DNA of 30,273 bases from an uncultured Campylobacter sp. (GTDB lineage Bacteria > Campylobacterota > Campylobacteria > Campylobacterales > Campylobacteraceae), in NCBI RefSeq assembly GCF_905372745.1, contig NZ_CAJPQR010000027.1, positions 1-30,273 on the forward strand. The letters run 5' to 3'. Below the pieces are notes generated by a model. That model had not been told where the DNA came from, did not search any database, and saw only the letters and a list, made by a program, of their open reading frames with translations. Made by a program: the position numbers and the translations under genes. Below are positions 18,308 through 25,707 of this stretch, in pieces. Position 1 is the stretch's first letter. The number at the start of each line of letters is the position of its first letter.

Positions 18308-18475
18308 ATGGGAGAATACAAACAGTATCTTTATAGCTTATCACTTTTTATGCTCGTAACAAACCCCGCTCGCATTTATGTCCATGCTCGTTGCATGTTC
18401 GTCTTTCGAGGGCGGGTTGCTTTACGGGAGGATACGATCTGGTATCCTTGTATCGCCTCTACTCTTTATCATTTT
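18308..18475 (+). ncRNA. candidate small structured RNA (unassigned)
   Basis: Seven bases after the TATAAT box begins a stretch with several stems: AACCC(C)GCTC near 18363 with GAGGGCGGGTT near 18410 (one bulge), CATGC/GCATG inside it, AGGATAC/GTATCCT around a six-base loop near 18430-18450, and possible closing pairing of ATACAA near 18317 with TTGTAT near 18450. The stretch ends in TTTATCATTTTTT, a possible terminator tail. I could not match it to SRP RNA, tmRNA, RNase P RNA or a known riboswitch by their conserved cores. Its existence as a transcript is inference. Confidence 0.28.
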
Positions 18476-19772
18476 TTACCGCAGCCAAACAACCCTAAAT
18501 TTACATCATCACTAAATTTAAGCCGTTTTAAATTTACACCACCTCGCAAAGGTTCAAATTTGCACATTCGCTCTCGCTCGCTAGCGTAAATTTCCGTCTC
18601 GCTCTTTGGCTTTCTGGTGTCCGAGCCGTGCTCAAATTTAGCTAAATTTTGCTCCGTCCTAAAAACGCTAAATTTACCGTCCAAAAACTCCGCAACATCG
18701 TCTAAATTTTTCTCATCGTCGCTAGCTCGCGTCTGACTAACAAATAAATTCCTGTCATACGTCGCGCCCACGACCTGCACGCCATCCGCTGCCGGGCAAA
18801 CGTAGCCTTTCGCGCTTAGGGACACGGCGGTCTTGATGCAGGCTTTATGTGCGTGACCTGCCCGCGCACCGAGCTTAGCGGGACGTCATAATGCGCGAAA
18901 GGCTCCATACTTTCGCTACCAAGTGCAAGCACCAAAACGTCCGTGACGATGCTCTCCTTGCCGGCAAAGTCTGCGCGCACTCTGCCGTCTGCTAAGCTCT
19001 CAAAGCCCGTAAATTCGTGATTTAGCAACGTTTTTATCCCACTACTTACCGCCTCGCACATATTGCGCGGGCGAGCCTTTGCGTCGTTTTTGATAAATGC
19101 GCTCGGGTGCGGTGAGGATGTCAAATTTATCTCAAAAACGCCGTTGTCCGCGTCAAATTCTTCCCACTTCAAGAGACGCTCCACCAGCTTTTGCTCGTGT
19201 GCGTAGTTTATGACGCCAGTGAATTCGATCTGCTCGGGGGTTAAATTTTGCCCGTAAAATCGCACCGCATGCAAAAACGCATTCATATGCATGCGCCCTA
19301 AATTTACCGCAGGCTTTGTGATAAGTGGCATCAGGATGCCGCAGTGATTGCCAGAGCTGTTTGTAGCGATGTTCGTGCGCTTTTCGGCGATCGTGACGTC
19401 AAGTCCAAGTTTGCGCAGTTTAAACGCGCTCACGCACCCGGCGACCCCGCCGCCAACGACAAGCGCGCTCTTTGGCGCAGTGTTTGTGCCCGCACAAAAG
19501 CGACTAAACCAAATTTCGCGCTCACTCTCGCGCTCGCCCACAAAGATCGCTCTTATCATCTGGCGTTTTTTGCCGTAGCCTTTTAGTAAATTTATCTCAA
19601 AACCGCTGTTTTTCAGGGCTTTTTGCACCGTGCTTGACGCCGTGTAGGTGCAAAGCATGGCGCGCGGGGCGCATAAATTTGCTATCTCGGCGCAGACCGC
19701 CTCGCTCCACATCGTTAGCAACTGACACAGCAGAAGCCGAAGCAAAAGATTTTCTTGAAACGCTGTTCGCAC
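18469..19772 (-). pseudogene. mnmC: mnmC remnant (tRNA mnm5s2U34 biosynthesis bifunctional enzyme)
   Basis: MnmC finishes the 5-methylaminomethyl group on wobble uridine 34 of certain tRNAs. What remains starts with the end of the N-terminal methyltransferase domain (MWSEAVCAEIANLCAPRAM...YTAS...VQKAL...GF...KGYGKKRQM) and continues into the FAD oxidoreductase domain (ALVVGGGVAGCVSAFKLRKLG, then HCGILMPLITKP). About 200 N-terminal residues are absent: the open frame begins in a dispersed repeat at 19710-19747, next to the fhs stop. A frameshift at the AAA run (18844-18846) separates HIK from ACIKTAV...AKGYVCPAADG; one extra A would join them. The C-terminal 80 or so residues also depart from the family. 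No functional enzyme is expected from this locus. Confidence 0.85.
19710..19747 (-). repeat. dispersed repeat, copy 2, at the broken 5' end of mnmC
   Basis: Read leftwards it matches 17963-17998 in all four blocks (TTTTGCTTCGG, TTCTGCTG, TCAGTTGC, AACGA). It ends where recognisable MnmC sequence begins (about 19712-19716) and starts about 30 bases from the fhs stop. It therefore marks the deletion junction that removed the start of mnmC. Confidence 0.6.
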
Positions 19773-19777
19773 CCGTT

Positions 19778-21406
19778 TTATTGCACGCTCATTCCCTCCG
19801 CTGCAGGCACTTTAGGCAGCCCAGGCATCAGCATCGCCCCACCGCTAACCGCCACGATAAAGCCCGCTCCCCCGCGGATCTCAAGCGCGCTAACCTCGAA
19901 GCTAAAGTCCTTGGGCCTTCCTAGCAGCTTAGCGTCCGAGCTAAAGCTATACTGCGTTTTTGCGACGCAAACTGGCATACTCTCAAAGCCTAGACGCGAA
20001 ATCTCGGCCAGATCCTTCTGCGCGCGCGGGCTAAAGACGATGTCTTTGGCGCCGTAAATTTTAGTCGCGATCTTTTCGATCTTGGTTTTTACGGAGTCGC
20101 TTGCATCGTAGGTGAAGTTTATCTCGCGAGCCGGTTTTTCGCAGATTTGCGCGACTTTTTTAGCCAGATCCTCTGTGCCCGCGCTTCCTTTTAAAAAGCC
20201 CTCGCACACGCTAAACTCAGCCCCAGACTCCTCGCAAAGAGCGCGTACGTGGGCGATCTCGTCGTCCGAGTCCGAGGCGAATTTATTTAGCGCGACGATG
20301 ACGTTTTGGTTAAAATTTTTGAGATTTTCTATGTGGGCTTTTAGGTTTTCGCCGCCTAGCTTTAGCGCTTCTAAATTTGGCTGCGAGATGCTGTCTTTAT
20401 CGCATCCGCCGTTATATTTTAGCGAGCGGATGGTACTTACTAGCACGACGCATTTTGGCGCAAGTCCTGCGGTGCGGCACTTGATATCGAGGAACTTTTG
20501 CGCTCCTAGCTCAGCGCCAAAACCCGCCTCTGTCACGACGTAGCCCGCTAAATTTAGCGCTGTTTTGGTCGCGATCACGCTGTTGCAGCCGTGCGCGATA
20601 TTTGCGAACGGTCCGCCGTGGATGAGCACGGGCGTGCCCTCTAGAGTTTGCACGAGGTTTGGTTTTATCGCCTCTTTTAGCAGTACGCAGACGGCGTCGG
20701 CGCAGTTTAGGGATTTTGCGCGCACGAGGCCGCCCTCTTTATCGTAGGCGACGACTATATTTTCGACGCGCTCTTTTAGATTTTTTAAGTCGGTTGCTAG
20801 GCACAGGATCGCCATTATTTCGCTAGCGGCGGTGATTACGAAGCCGTCCTTGCGGGTAAATTTATTGCTCTTTTCAAGGCCGATTTCGATCTCTCTTAGC
20901 GAGCGGTCGTTCATATCCATGCAGCGCTTGAAAACGACGCGCGCAGGGTCGATGTTTAGGGCGTTGCCGTGGTGGATGTGATTGTCTAGCATCGCCGCGA
21001 TGAGGTTATTTGCCGAGGTGATAGCGTGAAAGTCGCCGTTAAAGTGCAGGTTGATATCCTCGCTTGGCGTCACCTGCGAGTAGCCGCCGCCCGTCGCTCC
21101 GCCCTTTATACCGAAAACCGGCCCCAGGCTCGGCTCTCGAAGCGCGGCGCACACGCGTTTGCCGATACGCGCTAAGCCGTCTGATAGCCCGACGGTCACG
21201 GTCGTTTTACCCTCGCCGTACGGGGTCGGATTGGTCGCGGTAACCAGGATGAGATTTGCGCTAGGCGCGCTGCCTAGTCGCGGTTCGATCTTGGCTTTTA
21301 GCTTGCCGAAGGTGTCTAGCGCCTCCTCGTCTAGCCCCAGTTTTGCGCCGATTTTTACGATATTTTGCGGCTTTGCGCTCGCTTCTATTTCTCTGTCGCT
21401 TGGCAT
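19778..21406 (-). CDS. fhs: formate-tetrahydrofolate ligase
   Basis: Fhs, 542 residues, makes 10-formyl-tetrahydrofolate from formate, THF and ATP, feeding one-carbon units into purine and formyl-methionine synthesis. The ATP site is TPYGEGKTT (61-69). Other family blocks are ALREPSLGPVFGIKGGATGGGYSQV, LHFNGDFHAITSANNLI, VDNHIHHGN-like LDNHIHHGN, and GAGFIVAVSGGAMLMPGLPKVPAAE at the C-terminus. AAGGA precedes the ATG. The length is slightly under the usual 555-560 but all blocks are present. It looks intact although both neighbours (mnmC and the DJ-1-type gene) are broken. Confidence 0.95.
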   Translation of the reverse strand: MPSDREIEASAKPQNIVKIGAKLGLDEEALDTFGKLKAKIEPRLGSAPSANLILVTATNPTPYGEGKTTVTVGLSDGLARIGKRVCAALREPSLGPVFGIKGGATGGGYSQVTPSEDINLHFNGDFHAITSANNLIAAMLDNHIHHGNALNIDPARVVFKRCMDMNDRSLREIEIGLEKSNKFTRKDGFVITAASEIMAILCLATDLKNLKERVENIVVAYDKEGGLVRAKSLNCADAVCVLLKEAIKPNLVQTLEGTPVLIHGGPFANIAHGCNSVIATKTALNLAGYVVTEAGFGAELGAQKFLDIKCRTAGLAPKCVVLVSTIRSLKYNGGCDKDSISQPNLEALKLGGENLKAHIENLKNFNQNVIVALNKFASDSDDEIAHVRALCEESGAEFSVCEGFLKGSAGTEDLAKKVAQICEKPAREINFTYDASDSVKTKIEKIATKIYGAKDIVFSPRAQKDLAEISRLGFESMPVCVAKTQYSFSSDAKLLGRPKDFSFEVSALEIRGGAGFIVAVSGGAMLMPGLPKVPAAEGMSVQ

Positions 21407-21538
21407 CGTCTTTCCTTAAAAATTTGATTTAAAATGATTTTGTAATTTTACCTCGCAAATGCGAAAAGTCTCATTAAATTTAGCCGCTCGTAATCAAATT
21501 TGGGCTAAATTTGAAACTAAATTTGACAAAGGATCGCG

Positions 21539-22135
21539 ATGAAGGCGCTAAACGTTTTGCTTTACGAGGGATTTACTACGATGGACGCGCTGGGGCCTGC
21601 CGAGGCGCTATCTAGGGCGCTGGAAGGCGAGCGAAAATGCTACGAGATAGAGTATTTTTCGGCTACTGGCGGGCTTATGGGTAGCAGTACGAGCGCTAAA
21701 ATTTGGACGCGAAAGCTAGATGAAATAGCTAAATTTGATATTTTGCTCGTGCCGGGCGGTTTTGCGGTTAGGGAGCTTGCGCATGATGGCGAGTTTATCG
21801 CTATTTTGGGCGAGCTAGCGGGCAGACACGATCACGTGGTAGCGGTATGCACAGGCTCGGTTTTGCTAGCTAAAACGGGACTTTTGGACGGCATGGAGGC
21901 CACGAGTAACAAGTTATCGTGGCAGTGGGCGACCTCGGAGGCTCTGAATGTGCGCTGGATACGCGCGGCCAGGTGGTGCGTTAGCGGAAAATTTTACACT
22001 AGCTCGGGCGTGAGCGCTGGTATCGACGCGGCTCTGGGTTTTACCTAGGATATGCACGGTCGGGACGAGGCGCAGCGTATCGCTCGGGCGATGGAGTACG
22101 TCTAGAACGGCGACAAAAACGCGGAGTTGTTTTAA
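21539..22135 (+). pseudogene. DJ-1/PfpI family protein gene with two in-frame TAG codons
   Basis: Residues 1-169 are a good DJ-1/PfpI domain: VLLYEGFTTMDALGPAEAL, DILLVPGG, the nucleophile elbow AVCTGS (C104), and LSWQWA. A TAG at 22046 stops translation inside the last helix region. The same frame continues with DMHGRDEAQRIARAMEYV, a second TAG at 22103 where relatives have Trp, and NGDKNAELF before TAA at 22133. So the frame is kept but two nonsense changes have occurred. The first product would still hold the active site but lack about 28 C-terminal residues. AAAGGA lies before the ATG. Functions in the family range from glyoxalase and deglycase to regulator; none can be chosen. Confidence 0.8.
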
Positions 22136-22412
22136 ATTTTAGTTCGCGATGGTTGCTAAAATTTGATCGCTAAATTTAAGCCGAGTCAAATTTCGAGGCA
22201 CTGTACCTAAAAGATGCGTGAAAAACGAATTTACAAAATCAGCCGTTCAAAAGCACGGGTATAAAAAGAGCAAATTTAGTCTGATAGTCGGAAAGTTTCC
22301 AATTTACGGCAAAAAACAAGCAAATAATCTAATCCAAACCGATGCAAATTTTACCGCCAAAAATCGCAAATTTTATAAATTTAGCGGTTTTGGGCGACAG
22401 GCTTATCGTCGT
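22136..22412. other. 277-base spacer, no gene recognised
   Basis: The spacer lies between the convergent DJ-1-type gene and the small membrane protein gene. It is rich in AAATTT. A near-palindrome of the form CGCAAATTT-TAT-AAATTTAGCG occurs at about 22364-22385. An 81-codon open frame on the + strand (22218-22463) is Lys/Asn/Phe-rich, lacks a ribosome site and runs into the opposite gene, so I do not call it. Confidence 0.5.
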
Positions 22413-22670
22413 TTAGAGCATTTTGAGCTTTTCGCGCACCAAGGCAACGTAAATCATCGCTAGCGTCGTCGCAAACCAGATGACGTAAGGTAGGCAGAAA
22501 ACAAAAGGCTTTTCGTAGTAGTCGTATTGCACGCCGACGTTGCGGCTAATGTAGAGGTAAAAGCCGCCTACGATGATGATGTAAAACGCGATAGCGACGG
22601 CGTCGCAGACACGAACTAGCTTGCTGGTCGGATGTTTTTGTTTAGATACGGTCTCGTGATTATGACTCAT
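22413..22670 (-). CDS. small two-helix membrane protein, function unknown
   Basis: The protein has 85 residues from ATG at 22670, which has AAAGGAG upstream; an open extension to 22745 has no ribosome site. A polar, His/Lys-rich N-terminus (about 20 residues) is followed by two hydrophobic stretches, roughly VAIAFYIIIVGGFYLYI and FCLPYVIWFATTLAMIYVALV, joined by a short Tyr-rich loop, and a basic tail. I do not recognise a family. It is on the same strand as the cluster to its right but about 200 bases away. Confidence 0.65.
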   Translation of the reverse strand: MSHNHETVSKQKHPTSKLVRVCDAVAIAFYIIIVGGFYLYISRNVGVQYDYYEKPFVFCLPYVIWFATTLAMIYVALVREKLKML

Positions 22671-22846
22671 CTTTTCTCCTTTATTTTTGGGAAATGTTAT
22701 CATCATTTGGAAAACATCTCGATGATTTACGTCAAAAAAGGCCAAAATTTATGATTAAAAAAATCGAAATTTAAGCATATTTTATGGGGGAGGTAAATGC
22801 GCTCACATTTTACTTTCAAGGATAAAAAACGGATTTATATTTTTTT

Positions 22847-22865
22847 GGCGCAAAACATTTGCGCC
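22847..22865. repeat. perfect 8-base hairpin after the 25-codon ORF
   Basis: GGCGCAAA (22847-22854) and TTTGCGCC (22858-22865) flank a three-base loop. It lies four bases beyond the stop of the 22870-22947 ORF on the leftward strand, where a terminator would be expected. On that strand the stem is followed by A7, not U, so it may be a 3'-end stabiliser rather than a standard terminator. Confidence 0.5.
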
Positions 22866-22869
22866 GTAT

Positions 22870-22947
22870 TTAGCTCCAAGTGCCATTGCTTTCGTATACC
22901 CAAGCGCCGTTGCCCGCAGACCTTCCGTCCCAGTTGATTTTGGGCAT
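22870..22947 (-). CDS. 25-residue microprotein with a perfect Shine-Dalgarno sequence
   Basis: This short ORF (MPKINWDGRS...ESNGTWS) starts at ATG 22947. AGGAGG (22953-22958) lies five bases upstream, the strongest ribosome site in the window. It begins 29 bases after the stop of the DnaJ-type zinc-finger gene on the same strand and is followed by a perfect hairpin. Composition is Gly/Trp/Asn/Ser-rich with no membrane helix; the WDGRS...GAWVYES...GTW pattern suggests a small beta-hairpin. The strong signals argue for translation, but I know of no named family. Confidence 0.55.
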   Translation of the reverse strand: MPKINWDGRSAGNGAWVYESNGTWS

Positions 22948-22976
22948 TTTATCCTCCTAAAATGAGATACAAGCAA

Positions 22977-24893
22977 TCACTTTGCGCGGCTTGCTTCTTT
23001 TGCTTTTACGGCTTCGTAAATTTCATCCGCGCTAGTTAAATTTATGTCCAAAAACTCCTGCGCCTTTTTTAGCGTGCGCGCGCCCATGATACCGTCGGCC
23101 TTGACGCCGATAGCTTTTTGCACGTATAAAATTTTATCTTTTTGCGTCATCTGCGGAGCGGTTTTAGCTGCGTCGGTCGAGTTTGCTTCGCGCGCCGTAT
23201 CGTTTGAGCCTTCAAATTTAGCCGTCATCTCGCGAAATTTGGCCTCCAGGCCGCGCGACGCCTCAAATCGCTCGTCAAGCTGCATAAGAGTCGGAGCGTA
23301 ACCAAAACTCGATATCGCGCCGTAGATCGCGCCGACCGCTCCAAAACCCGCTAAAATTTTAAAAAATAGCGAAAAAGCCTCTTTGTTTCGCATGCTTTGG
23401 CGGTACTCTTTAGGTACGGAGCTTCGTCGAAATAGCGTAACCAGCGCGCTAAGGGGCGCTAAGACGCACCAAGCCGTGCCCGCGCAAATAGCCAAAAATA
23501 TAAGCGTATAAATAGGCGCCATGATGTAGCGCTCGGCTAAATTTTCGCCTAAAAATCCAGCCGTAAAAACCAGCACAAGCAGCCAAAATAGCGAGCCTAG
23601 CCCAAACCAAACCGCAGGCGAGTAGACGGGAGAGATTTTATCCAGGCATTTTTTCATCGTTTCGCCCAGTTTGCTCGCCGCGCCCCTTGAGACGTAGCCT
23701 TCGCAGGCCTCTATCACGGCGTTTGCGGCCTCTGTTTGCGTGCCGTCCGTTTTAGCGATACGCTTTAGCGCGGAGTCTAGAGCGGGCTGCGAGCAGTAGC
23801 GCGTGAAAAATTTAAACGCCTCGCGTCTAGTTATCTTGCCGTCGGCGTCAATCTTTTTTAGCATCAATATCTCGTCTGCGAAAAGATCATCGAAAAAGGG
23901 CGGCCTTATAAAGGCGTAGGGCGGGTTGCTAAAGCCCACCGCCTCGTACTCCTTGCCTAGCAGGATAAAATTTAGCCGAGTTATCGCGCTAGAACCCACG
24001 TAAGAAAACAGGTGCGAGCTCTCGTCGCCGCTCTCTTCGTCTTGATAAAACGGTATCGTTTGTGAGATAAATTTGCAACTGCGCGCGCATAAAAAATCCA
24101 AAAGCTCGTCCGCGTAGGCGCGCGATTTTATGCGTAAATTTACGCTGGGTTTCGCGTAGGCGCCGATATTTGCTACCGTGGTAAAGTATCCGTGACCGCT
24201 GCACTGGGCGCACTGCACGTAGCCTGATCCCCCGCATCCGCCGCACCTAACCGTGCCTGATCCCGAGCAGCCGTAGCAGGTATTTGAGCCGCTGCCGCCG
24301 CATGATGAGCAGCTCTCGTAGCGATACGTCACGTATGTGCTGCCGTCTGAGTTATACTGCGTGTGAGGGCGATTTACGCCGCCGCTGCCCCCGCACGTAG
24401 AGCAGCTTTGTCGGCCGCGTCCGCCACAGCTAGAGCAGGTTTTTTTACCGCGTCCGCCGCACTCGCCGCAGCGCGTCTGCCCGTCGCCTCCGCAGTTGTC
24501 GCAGCGTTCGCTCATGCTAAATGGCTTAAAATCGTAATACCTAACCGCGCCGCCTGATTTTGCGACGGCCTCTTTTGCGTCTTGGCGTAGTTCGGTGAGT
24601 AAAATTTCACGCAGATCCGCGCTATCTCTGGCCTGCAGCAAGCACTCTCTGGCATGATTTTCGTAGCCGCGCACGTCGTCGCCAAAGTGTATCTGTTCTT
24701 TTGCGCCGCCTGCGATCTTGCTCTCCTCGCGCTTGCCGTAAAACTCCCACGTCACGCTAGCTGTGGCTTCAAAATCAAAAATTTCGTGCGAAATTTCTAC
24801 CAAATCCTCAGGCTTAGCTTGGTTGCCGTTTATTAGATTGCGTAGACCTTTTAAAAACGGCTCGTGTAAACTTAACTCGTCAAATTCGCTCAT
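22977..24893 (-). CDS. membrane protein with DnaJ-type zinc-finger repeats and peptidoglycan-binding-like tail
   Basis: The protein has 638 residues, and AGGA precedes the ATG. Residues 131-235 hold eight CxxCxGxG motifs (CDNCGGDG, CGECGGRG, CSSCGGRG, CSTCGGSG, then CSSCGGSG, CYGCSGSG, CGGCGGSG, CAQCSGHG), enough for four zinc sites, or two DnaJ cysteine-rich domains split by a 24-residue insert. There is no J domain (no HPD). Residues 347-361 (KKIDADGKITRREAF) look like a TerB or EF-hand type loop. Membrane helices are predicted by eye at about 428-449, 457-478 and 508-530. The tail at 585-615 (LYVQKAIGVKADGIMGARTLKKAQEF) fits the peptidoglycan-binding 1 pattern. A chaperone-like or envelope-sensing role is possible but unproven. 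It lies eight bases after the YcxB-like gene. Confidence 0.8.
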   Translation of the reverse strand: MSEFDELSLHEPFLKGLRNLINGNQAKPEDLVEISHEIFDFEATASVTWEFYGKREESKIAGGAKEQIHFGDDVRGYENHARECLLQARDSADLREILLTELRQDAKEAVAKSGGAVRYYDFKPFSMSERCDNCGGDGQTRCGECGGRGKKTCSSCGGRGRQSCSTCGGSGGVNRPHTQYNSDGSTYVTYRYESCSSCGGSGSNTCYGCSGSGTVRCGGCGGSGYVQCAQCSGHGYFTTVANIGAYAKPSVNLRIKSRAYADELLDFLCARSCKFISQTIPFYQDEESGDESSHLFSYVGSSAITRLNFILLGKEYEAVGFSNPPYAFIRPPFFDDLFADEILMLKKIDADGKITRREAFKFFTRYCSQPALDSALKRIAKTDGTQTEAANAVIEACEGYVSRGAASKLGETMKKCLDKISPVYSPAVWFGLGSLFWLLVLVFTAGFLGENLAERYIMAPIYTLIFLAICAGTAWCVLAPLSALVTLFRRSSVPKEYRQSMRNKEAFSLFFKILAGFGAVGAIYGAISSFGYAPTLMQLDERFEASRGLEAKFREMTAKFEGSNDTAREANSTDAAKTAPQMTQKDKILYVQKAIGVKADGIMGARTLKKAQEFLDINLTSADEIYEAVKAKEASRAK

Positions 24894-24901
24894 TTTAAAT
24901 C

Positions 24902-25483
24902 CTAAATTTGATTTTGCGCGTCTAGTCCCGCGCGCTTTTTTATCTCGCTTAAAAACTCCGCTCCGCCGTCTGCAAAAGCCTTGCGCGGCACGGCGTAAAA
25001 CATGGAGTTTGCGATGATAATGACGACGAAACTACCGACATAGCGGGCGTCGCTGATGACGTTATAAAAATATCTGCCCTCGCCGAATTTGCTTTTTTGC
25101 ACGAAAAACCCATCCTCTAAGATCACGCTTTTTGATCCGAATTCGCCGTAGTTTGCTTTATTTATCAGCGCGCGAGTAAGCAGCCAAGGCCGCAGCCCAG
25201 TAGCGTAAAGCAGAGTAAAAAACGCGGCCATCCACGATAGGTAGGCTAGATTTTCCACGCCGCTAAAACCGTAATCCCTAAGCAAGTCGCTAAGCTCCCT
25301 GAAGTAAAATTTGACGCACAAAAGCGTGATAAAAAACATGCCAAGAGCCGACGCCGTAAAGTCGCATATACGTATGTTTCGCATAAATTTATCGCCCTTA
25401 TAAACAATCTTGCCCACCTCGCGCGTCATGGCTTTATACTCGGCGCTAGGCTTTATCTCAAATTCGGCTTTTAAATTTGACAT
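24902..25483 (-). CDS. YcxB-like membrane protein
   Basis: The protein has 193 residues, with AAAGGA before the ATG. It has a cytoplasmic N-terminus with basic residues, two membrane helices (about 42-60 and 79-97) and a C-terminal soluble part (about 110-185) reading VILEDGFFVQKSKFGEGRYFYNVISDARYVGSF...FYAVPRKAF. This is the pattern of YcxB-type (PF14317-like) domains. YcxB proteins have no known activity. It is the first gene of the leftward cluster with the zinc-finger protein and the microprotein. Confidence 0.65.
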   Translation of the reverse strand: MSNLKAEFEIKPSAEYKAMTREVGKIVYKGDKFMRNIRICDFTASALGMFFITLLCVKFYFRELSDLLRDYGFSGVENLAYLSWMAAFFTLLYATGLRPWLLTRALINKANYGEFGSKSVILEDGFFVQKSKFGEGRYFYNVISDARYVGSFVVIIIANSMFYAVPRKAFADGGAEFLSEIKKRAGLDAQNQI

Positions 25484-25509
25484 TTGCTTCCTTTAAATTT
25501 TGATGAGAT

Positions 25510-25515
25510 ATTATC
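25510..25515 (-). promoter_or_regulatory. possible -10 box for the YcxB-zinc-finger cluster
   Basis: GATAAT on the - strand within TTTGATAATATC, 27-32 bases upstream of the YcxB-like ATG. The sequence further upstream is AT-rich without a clear -35 box, as usual in Campylobacter. This is a weak call based on one hexamer. Confidence 0.3.
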
Positions 25516-25707
25516 AAATTTGGCCTAAATTTACGCTATTTTTAAAACGGCTGCTAAAACGAGAATTAAGCCTAAATTTCGTAAAATCGCCGCTAAGACG
25601 CGAGGTCGCGTAATACGTTAAAAGGCAAACGATGCAAAACTCAACCACGTAAATCCCGCTAAATTTAAACTGAGTCAACCAATCAAATTTAAATTTAAGG
25701 CAGAATC

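Larger units (their letters stand above)
17785..18468. other. 684-base spacer between DUF817 and the mnmC remnant
   Basis: No gene was recognised. From the left it holds an imperfect hairpin after the DUF817 stop (17785-17795 with 17807-17819, two-base bulge, no U tract), the dispersed repeat at 17963-17998, decayed-looking sequence to about 18200, a consensus -10 box at 18296 and a structured stretch at 18308-18475. Open frames here have no ribosome sites and unconvincing composition. Confidence 0.6.

Noticed and set aside
18425..18455. TPP-riboswitch-like words (GATCTGG followed by a short stem)
   Set aside because: The CUGAGA half of the thiamine pyrophosphate aptamer is absent and no thiamine gene follows.
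21539..22135. Programmed stop-codon read-through or recoding in the DJ-1-type gene
   Set aside because: The stops are TAG, not the TGA used for selenocysteine; no special downstream structure is apparent and relatives have sense codons, so decay is simpler.
22218..22463. 81-codon open frame on the + strand between the DJ-1-type gene and the small membrane protein
   Set aside because: No ribosome site, Lys/Asn bias from AAATTT-rich sequence, and it runs into a better supported gene on the other strand.
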